This document shows, one piece after another, positions 58,078-64,000 of a DNA stretch of 64,000 nt. The stretch is from NCBI GenBank assembly GCA_021464415.1, contig CM038469.1:5620501-5684500 (forward strand), read 5' to 3'. The translations under genes were made by a program, and so were the position numbers. The notes under the pieces are model-generated. The model had not been told where the DNA came from, searched no databases, and saw only the letters and a list, made by a program, of their open reading frames with translations. The DNA comes from Lonicera japonica. Its lineage: Eukaryota > Streptophyta > Magnoliopsida > Dipsacales > Caprifoliaceae. Numbering within the stretch: the stretch's first letter is position 1; each line of letters begins with the position of its first letter.

Positions 58078-58803
58078 TTCTACCTAATTTCTAGAAAAAA
58101 AATTTGCTTAGAATACAAGAAGTTTTCTTTAGAATACTTGTAAATTTGTAAATTTACAATACAGATTAATAGAAAAAAAAAACTGACTGTAATATTTTTC
58201 ATATAGTAATATTTTCATAATTAAACTCGTAAACTTCTATTTTTCATATAGTGATATTTTCGTAATTAAACTCATAAATTTCATTGTGATTCATATTTTT
58301 GCATCAAACATGTAAATTTCACCTACAATATTTTTTAAAAATCTATAGTGAAATTTTAATTTTGACATAATTTTTCTTCGTTTTCTATCTTTCTCTTTAC
58401 AAATTTGTAGCAGAGTTTGTAAACTTTTTAACAAAACAAAATTCTTACAAATATACAATGAAATTTGTAAATTTCACTTTAAATTTTCAATGAAACTTCT
58501 AAATTACAGTTTTGTAAGATAATTTTAAAAAATACATATAATTATTCTGTGGAGAAATTTAGTGTTGGCCAATGATTATAACAAAGATAGACATAAATGC
58601 AAATTAGGATACAATTGACGTAACGAATGTAATTAGCAAATTAGAAAACAATTCATGGTAGGAAACAACTTGTATCTACAATATATATGTAATAATATAT
58701 ATATATTTTTTGACTACATGTAATAATATATATTTTGTGATTGGTACACATGTGAAATATCAATACAATTAATTTTAATTTTGTTCTTACTATTAGTTAT
58801 GGT
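58078..58803. other. AT-rich spacer
   Basis: No gene. The sequence contains many loose copies of GTAAATTTCA-like words (58140-58510) and a TATATA-rich stretch near 58680-58735. Confidence 0.5.
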
Positions 58804-60491
58804 AAGGTGGTTGATATATACACCTGACCAATTTATTAGTTCTACCGCCACCCAAAAAAGAACTCTTTTAGTTATTTGCACTCACCACACTTGACACTTT
58901 TACCTCATAAATATCCTTTAATTAACCCTACCCAATCCAACTAATGTCAATCATTTTAACTTCCGCCGCCATCACCATCCTAAAGCGAATGAAATCAAAC
59001 AAAATACAACATATATATATATATATATATATTAGTGTTTTAAAAGGCAATGAGATGCGCGCAAGCGCGCCATGAACCAAAAACGCAGCAAAGCTTTAAG
59101 AGAACAGCGGAATACACAATAGGCGTGCACATTTTCAACAACGCTTACGCATTTTAGGAAAAGTGTATGCCTTTTACGCAATTTCATCAAGACTTACGCC
59201 TTTTGTGCATCTTTTTTAAGAGAAGTCCAAAATTACAGAGTTTTGTTCCAAAAGTTAAAAAAAGAATAAGTGGGAGACGAAGATGAAGATGGAGTGAAGA
59301 CATCGTTAAAGAAGTGGAAGATGAAGATGGTGGCTGTGTGTTGTTGTAATGTGGTATGAAAAATAGGGGTAAAGAAGAGGTGTAGGGTTTTAATTTTAAT
59401 TGGTAAATGACCTAACTAATCTTAGGTATATTGGATATTTACAAAATTACTAATAGGTCCACTAAATAGATGTGAAGCTTTTTTTAATATTTACAACAAA
59501 CTCCCTAAATTATTTTTATTTAATATTTTACTGCTTAAACTGAAAAACCTCATTACAAGATAACAAAAAAGAAACCTATTTTAATATTTATAAACTTTAA
59601 ATTAATTATTTCTTATTTTTTTAATATAAAATGGTTTATGCGAAAGGCTTTTGCGTTATCACATTAAGGCCTACGCCACGCCTCGCCTTTGAATAAGCAA
59701 ATGCCTAGATTTACGACTTTGCTTTTTAAAACACTGATATATATATATACAAATGTATGTATGTATATACAAACACGCACGAATGAAGAAAGAAATGACC
59801 CCCGGTTCATGTTAAGCGAGTTGCAAGCCTACACACTCAGTGACAAGCAAGCGATTAGGGTGTAGAAAATAAGTTAACAGACAGTTGCTCGATGTCAAGT
59901 GAGTATGTTATCAGATACTCGTTCATTGTTAAGCGAGTGACAATTAAGTGATTTTCTGCACCCTTCTCACTTGTCCATCATCAAGCGTAAAGGACCGCAA
60001 CTCATTTGAAATGAACCGAGTGACTTGAGAGTGTTTTACAACTTTTTTTTTCTTTTTTCGGTCTCTATATATTTAATTCTTAAATTGAATAGTTAGTCTC
60101 TTTAGCATCATGTAAACACAATTAAAAAGTTAAATTACTAGCTTGAAACCTAAATATGTGTTAATTTATAGAAGTACCCACCATAACCTATGGTGGAAAG
60201 TATTTATTGTTCTACCTCTATGTATATATATGTAGAAGAGAGAGGAAGATTTAATATATAGATATATGTATGTGTATGCACGAAGAAGAAAAAGAAGTAT
60301 GAGGAGGGGGATTATTAGGGAGAGAATGGGAGGGTTTCAAAGTTGTTTTTTTTAGCTAATTACATCTTATTAAGGTGGTGGTGTTGGTGATAAAGTGGTG
60401 GTGTTCGTAATATGAAATCAACTAAATGATTATGTTTGTAATAATGGCGGTGGAACTACTAAGTTAGTTGGGTGCCTATCACAATCACCTT
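58804..60491. mobile_element. TIR element interrupted by a second element
   Basis: The left arm AAGGTGGTTGATATATACAC ... TTAGTTCTACCGCCA (58804-58853) is mirrored on the right by TGGCGGTGGAACTACTAA ... CACAATCACCTT (60443-60491). The arms are about 48 bp and 75% identical by eye. Between them sits the element at 59034-59735; without it the outer element is close to 1 kb. The target duplication is not clear. Superfamily unknown. Confidence 0.55.
59034..59735. mobile_element. Nested hAT-like MITE with GTGTTTTAAAA ends
   Basis: The left end AGTGTTTTAAAAGGCAATGA is mirrored at the right by GCTTTTTAAAACACT. The interior is full of ACGCTTACGC, CTTTTACGC and GCGCGC-type words on the left and GCCTACGCCACGCCTCGCC on the right, giving further inverted pairing. 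The element inserted into an (AT)n tract, so a target duplication cannot be verified. It is nested in the TIR element 58804-60491. Confidence 0.6.
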
Positions 60492-61254
60492 ATATAATAA
60501 AAAGTATTAGTATTATACTAAAATATGTTACGGGAACAACTCACTTATGTCTTTCATTAGATAATCCCTTTAAATATGGTATGAATACAATAGTACATAT
60601 GGTTTATAAGGAAGCCTAATATGGCCTATAATATATGATTTACACAATAAAATTCCTAATACATATTCTATCTAGACGATAACACACTACGTGTAATTTT
60701 CTTCAATAATCCCTCTTGTACTAAGTTGGAAATATAATGGTACATGTCTTGTTGCCTCATTAAAACATTGTTAAATAACAAAACTATGTGGGAAAAATAA
60801 CCTTGATCGAAGGAAAAAGAGTACAACATTATGACAATTATGTTAGATTTCCTTCATTAAATATATACATCCATTTGATATTTACTTCGATCAATAGACT
60901 TTGCACGTATTGTTACCTTGTTAAAAACCTTACCAAGTAACAAAACCCAATGGAAAAAATGAACCTTGGCCTAAGAAAAATAGTACAACGTAATATTATG
61001 TGGATGTTAGACTCCCCTTCAAGTCTAAACATCCCCCTGATGTTTACATTAATCAAGGAATTTGAAAAGCTTATGCATGAATCGGTACCTCGTTAGAAAC
61101 CTTACTAAATAATAAAACCCTGTGGGAAAAATAATCTTGGTCGAAGAAAAAGAGTACAAAGCGATCGATAACATGTATGTGTTAGACTTCTTCTTAAGTC
61201 TACACTCCCTTTAATCCTTACATCAATCAAGGGAGTTTGGAAAGCCTATGCATT
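60492..61254. repeat. Three tandem copies of a unit of about 165 bp beside the Copia remnant
   Basis: Blocks of the type CCTTGTTAAAAACCTTACCA, AGTAACAAAACCC, GGGAAAAATAACCTTGGTCG, AAAAAGAGTACAA and GTTAGACT recur three times, with the TTA of CGTTA at 60760, 60921 and 61093 (spacing 161 and 172 bp). They lie just downstream of the Copia coding remnant (which reads on the minus strand), where its 3' untranslated region or LTR should be. LTR borders were not found. Confidence 0.7.
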
Positions 61255-62527
61255 TATATGCGTTTCTTACGTTTCTCAAATATAGCCTGAGGCAAAGATT
61301 TGGTAAATAAATCTGCTACATTATCCTCAAATCTTACTTGATTCACTTGAATCTTGAGGAGAGCCTGTTGTTACTGATTATAGAAAAACTTTGGAGATAT
61401 ATGTTTAGTATTATCACATTTGATATAACTTAGCTTTATCTGTTCGATGCAAGCTGCATAATCTTTATAAATGCAAGTAGGCTATTTAGTGGTAGAACTC
61501 AAACCACTAGTCCCTCGAATATGTGTAATGATAGCGTTTCACCATATACATTCACGAATCGCCTCATGTAGAGCGATGACCTTAGAGTGGTTCGAACACG
61601 TAGCAACAAGAGTTTGCTTGGTTGATCTCCAAGATATTACTGTGTTCCCAGTAGTGAATACATAACCAGTTTGGGAACAACCTTATGTGGATCAGAGAGT
61701 TACTCTGCATTAACAAAACTAATTAAAATATCATTTGGAGTTTCAATGTAGGGGCTAGTCTTTTTGACATCAACACTTACTTTAAAGATTGTCGTGTAAT
61801 CTGCAATTACTTTTACCTATCTGTAGAGAAAGAACAGTCCCAAGTCAATGGTTCTTTTTAGATATCAAAAAATATTCTTGATACCATTCCAGTGATGATG
61901 CATTGACACTAAGCTAAATCTAGTTAACAAGTTTAATGAGAATGTTATATATGATCGAGTATACTGTGTTAAGTGCAATAATGCGCATATTGCATTTAGA
62001 TAGGAAATTTCATCTTTCAACACATTTTTGTAATCTTACTTGGTACGAAATGGAATTTTCTTTTGTTCCAAACTTCGACTGACCGTGGGAGTTTTAGTAC
62101 AATACGTTTTGTCTAGGTTAAATCTCATGGTTATCTTTTGGACATACACAGACTAGGGGATTAGTATTCCACAAGCTCGATATTCTAGATTAAGATCTAG
62201 ACAAAATTCGAGCTTTCCCAAGATTATTTATCTCAAATTCGAATTTCAAGTAACTTGCGGTTTTTCTTCATTCATCAAGAGTACTTATATGTTTATATCA
62301 TCAACATATATAACTACAATTACGAATCAAGAACTTGTCTTTTTTATGAATACGCAGGGACATAATTCATCGTTCTTATATTCCTTCCCAATCAAGTAGT
62401 CACTTGGATGGGTATACCACATCCGTACGGATTATTTTAATCTGTAAAGTGAGCGTTTTAACCTAATTATTAACGCACTCTGTGGTTTAGAGTCGCTTGA
62501 CTTGGGTAATATAAGGCTATCAGGAAC

Positions 62528-62559
<32 letters not shown>

Positions 62560-63686
62560 CTAAATCAAGATCCTCATAGAGATATGAGTAACCACATTCA
62601 TGAATTGCATTTCCAGTCTTTTAAAACTACCAAGCTAACTAAGTAACGGAATGTTATAACATCCATTATGGGAGAGTATGTCTCTTCATAGTCAATTCCA
62701 AGGCGTTATGAGAAACCTTGCGCAACAAGGCGAGCCTTACACTTTATGACTTCTTTTTTCTCATTGCGCTTTCTGACAAATATTCATTTATCTCCTATAG
62801 GCTTTACACTTTGTGGGGTTAGTACTACCGGACCAAATGCCTGTCTTTTTGCCAGAGAATCTAGTTCTATCTGGATTGCTTCTTTCCATTTAGGCCAATA
62901 TGCTCTTTGTTGACATTCTACAACCGAGCTAGGTTCTACATTATCATGCTTTATGATTCTTTAAGTAGCAATGTATCATCAATACATATGGAGAATCTTT
63001 TCATTAACTCATATGCCATCTTTTAACTCATTGAAATTTATTTATTTTCTGGAATCATTAATAATTTCGGGGCGTCCCCCAGTATTGATTCATGGACATA
63101 AGAATAATTAGAGATAATCTCATGAAAAGGGTTTTTACATTAATGATTAATTGATCAATTTCTGCCTTACTTCACCTTTTATTTTATGTAAGTATTTGTC
63201 GAACCAAGTGACTTCCCTTTATTCTTTTAGGGAGTCATGTCCTCAATCATACCTCCACGAAATGTGATTGCAACGTCTTTTTCTACAACACTGTGCCTCT
63301 TATTGGGAACTTCCACACTTGCAGGCATATTGCAACTTGGATGTTTGATTTTGTTACTTTTCGATATCACTAAATGCACCAGGCATCGAATTTGTTACAT
63401 TTTAAAGATTGATTAATCTTTTTCACTTCACTGTACATTATGATGTGTGTAGGGATCAAAATAAGACAGAGTGGGGACCCCGACAATTATTGTTGTTCCC
63501 TTAGAAAATTCTTTTTCTAAGTAACAATTCACAATTCTTAGCGGTGAAGAGATCGTCTAAGAAAGATTCCAAATGGAGGATTATTGTTGAGGATTCGTAT
63601 CCAACGTTAATACTTAATTGTCTCAACGAGCCCAGTTTAATGCGTTGTGGGGGCGCAATCGACACATATGTGAAAAATATTAGACT
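61255..63686 (-). pseudogene. Decayed Copia (Ty1) retrotransposon polyprotein
   Basis: Read on the minus strand, broken frames follow the order of a Copia pol. The end of integrase, IAPPQRIKLG then NVGYESSTII, is near 63640-63560. The start of reverse transcriptase, CKARLVAQGFS and LGIDYEETYSP, is near 62740-62670. The catalytic YVDD box is at 62308-62297, within VVIYVDDINI. The RNase H end, NVADLFTKSLPQAI, is at about 61322-61280. Stops and frameshifts are frequent, and gag, protease and most of the integrase are missing. The upstream part is cut at about 63687 by a different repeat. It is not functional. Confidence 0.87.
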
Positions 63687-64000
63687 TGTTGGTCGGATTT
63701 TAACCCTAGAGGGGGGAGGTTGAATAGGGTTTTAAAAACTAAATGTGGAAATAAAAACTTTCAAATAAAGTTTTAAGAATAAAACTTGAACTATGTATAT
63801 ATTAAGTAATACAAACAAATAATCAATCAAACAATCTCAAAACAAGCAATAATAAATATAGCAAGTAAATGAAGAGCTTGAGTTAGAAAGATTAAACCAA
63901 TTGAAGTCTAAGGCTTTTTGTCCACACGATTGGGTTTGTTAGACCATACATCCGCGCTCGGTTAGTTTTTAGAGAATTTTCACTAACACCAATCTTCTTC
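63687..64000. mobile_element. Start of another repeat, probably an LTR, running out of the window
   Basis: Copia-related sequence stops at about 63686. New sequence begins TGTTGGTCGG and continues with ACCCTAGAGGGGGGAGGTTG, AATAGGGTTTT. A TGTTGG start and a CTAGAGGGGG...GAATAG word are common at plant LTR starts. The other end lies beyond 64000, so the type cannot be settled. Confidence 0.45.

Noticed and set aside
61471..61665. Plus-strand 64-codon frame
   Set aside because: Antisense to the Copia RNase H remnant; no domain.

Overview
This window is nuclear DNA of a flowering plant, almost certainly a eudicot. The evidence is intron-containing genes with GT-AG splice sites, two plant-type PLS pentatricopeptide-repeat (PPR) proteins, a plant-only DUF863 protein, an SD2-5-like receptor kinase, and AT-rich intergenic DNA full of plant transposons. 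I cannot name the species.

Six genes look intact. From left to right they are: (1) an intronless E-type PPR gene, probably orthologous to Arabidopsis At3g29230 (325-2127, +); (2) a DUF863 gene with three coding exons, a leader intron and a 52-codon upstream ORF (about 10.9-14.6 kb, +); (3) an intronless SD2-5-like receptor kinase that has lost its lectin ectodomain (16454-17713, +); (4) a second PPR gene (22407-24851, +); (5) a six-exon SpoU/TrmH-family RNA 2'-O-methyltransferase gene (41101-44222, +); (6) a 16-exon ubiquitin-chain elongation factor E4 gene, UFD2/PUB1 type (48698-54614, -). I rebuilt the splicing of genes 2, 5 and 6 by hand. The joined frames give 798, 371 and 1039 residues with no internal stop.

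The rest is mostly transposon-derived. I found a 3.2-kb hAT derivative with perfect 13-bp terminal inverted repeats (TIRs) and an 8-bp target-site duplication (TSD) at 6689-9914; Stowaway MITEs at 15.85 and 27.2 kb; a CAATCC-rich hAT-like MITE at 19.25 kb; a Tourist-type MITE with TAA TSD at 20.70 kb; a solo LTR with 5-bp TSD at 25.63 kb; two non-autonomous Helitrons (30316-31181 and 38318-39522) plus an orphan Helitron 5' end at 27445; a 5'-truncated LINE (44.95-47.15 kb, -); a Mutator-like element with TIRs of about 140 bp (55228-56174); a TIR element with alternating inverted units (57.42-58.08 kb); a nested pair of TIR elements (58.80-60.49 kb); and a decayed Copia polyprotein (61.26-63.68 kb, -) interrupted on its upstream side by another repeat.

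The region from 27.4 to 39.5 kb has no convincing conserved gene. It is built from Helitron ends, a degenerate minisatellite of about 109 bp, pyrimidine-rich tandem repeats and an array of 14 short palindromes. I see no operon-like functional link between the genes, and no clear new multi-gene system. The observations most worth following are the leader uORFs of the DUF863 gene, the ectodomain-less kinase with an altered glycine loop, the palindrome array, and the acidic ORF with a duplicated motif beside the orphan Helitron end.
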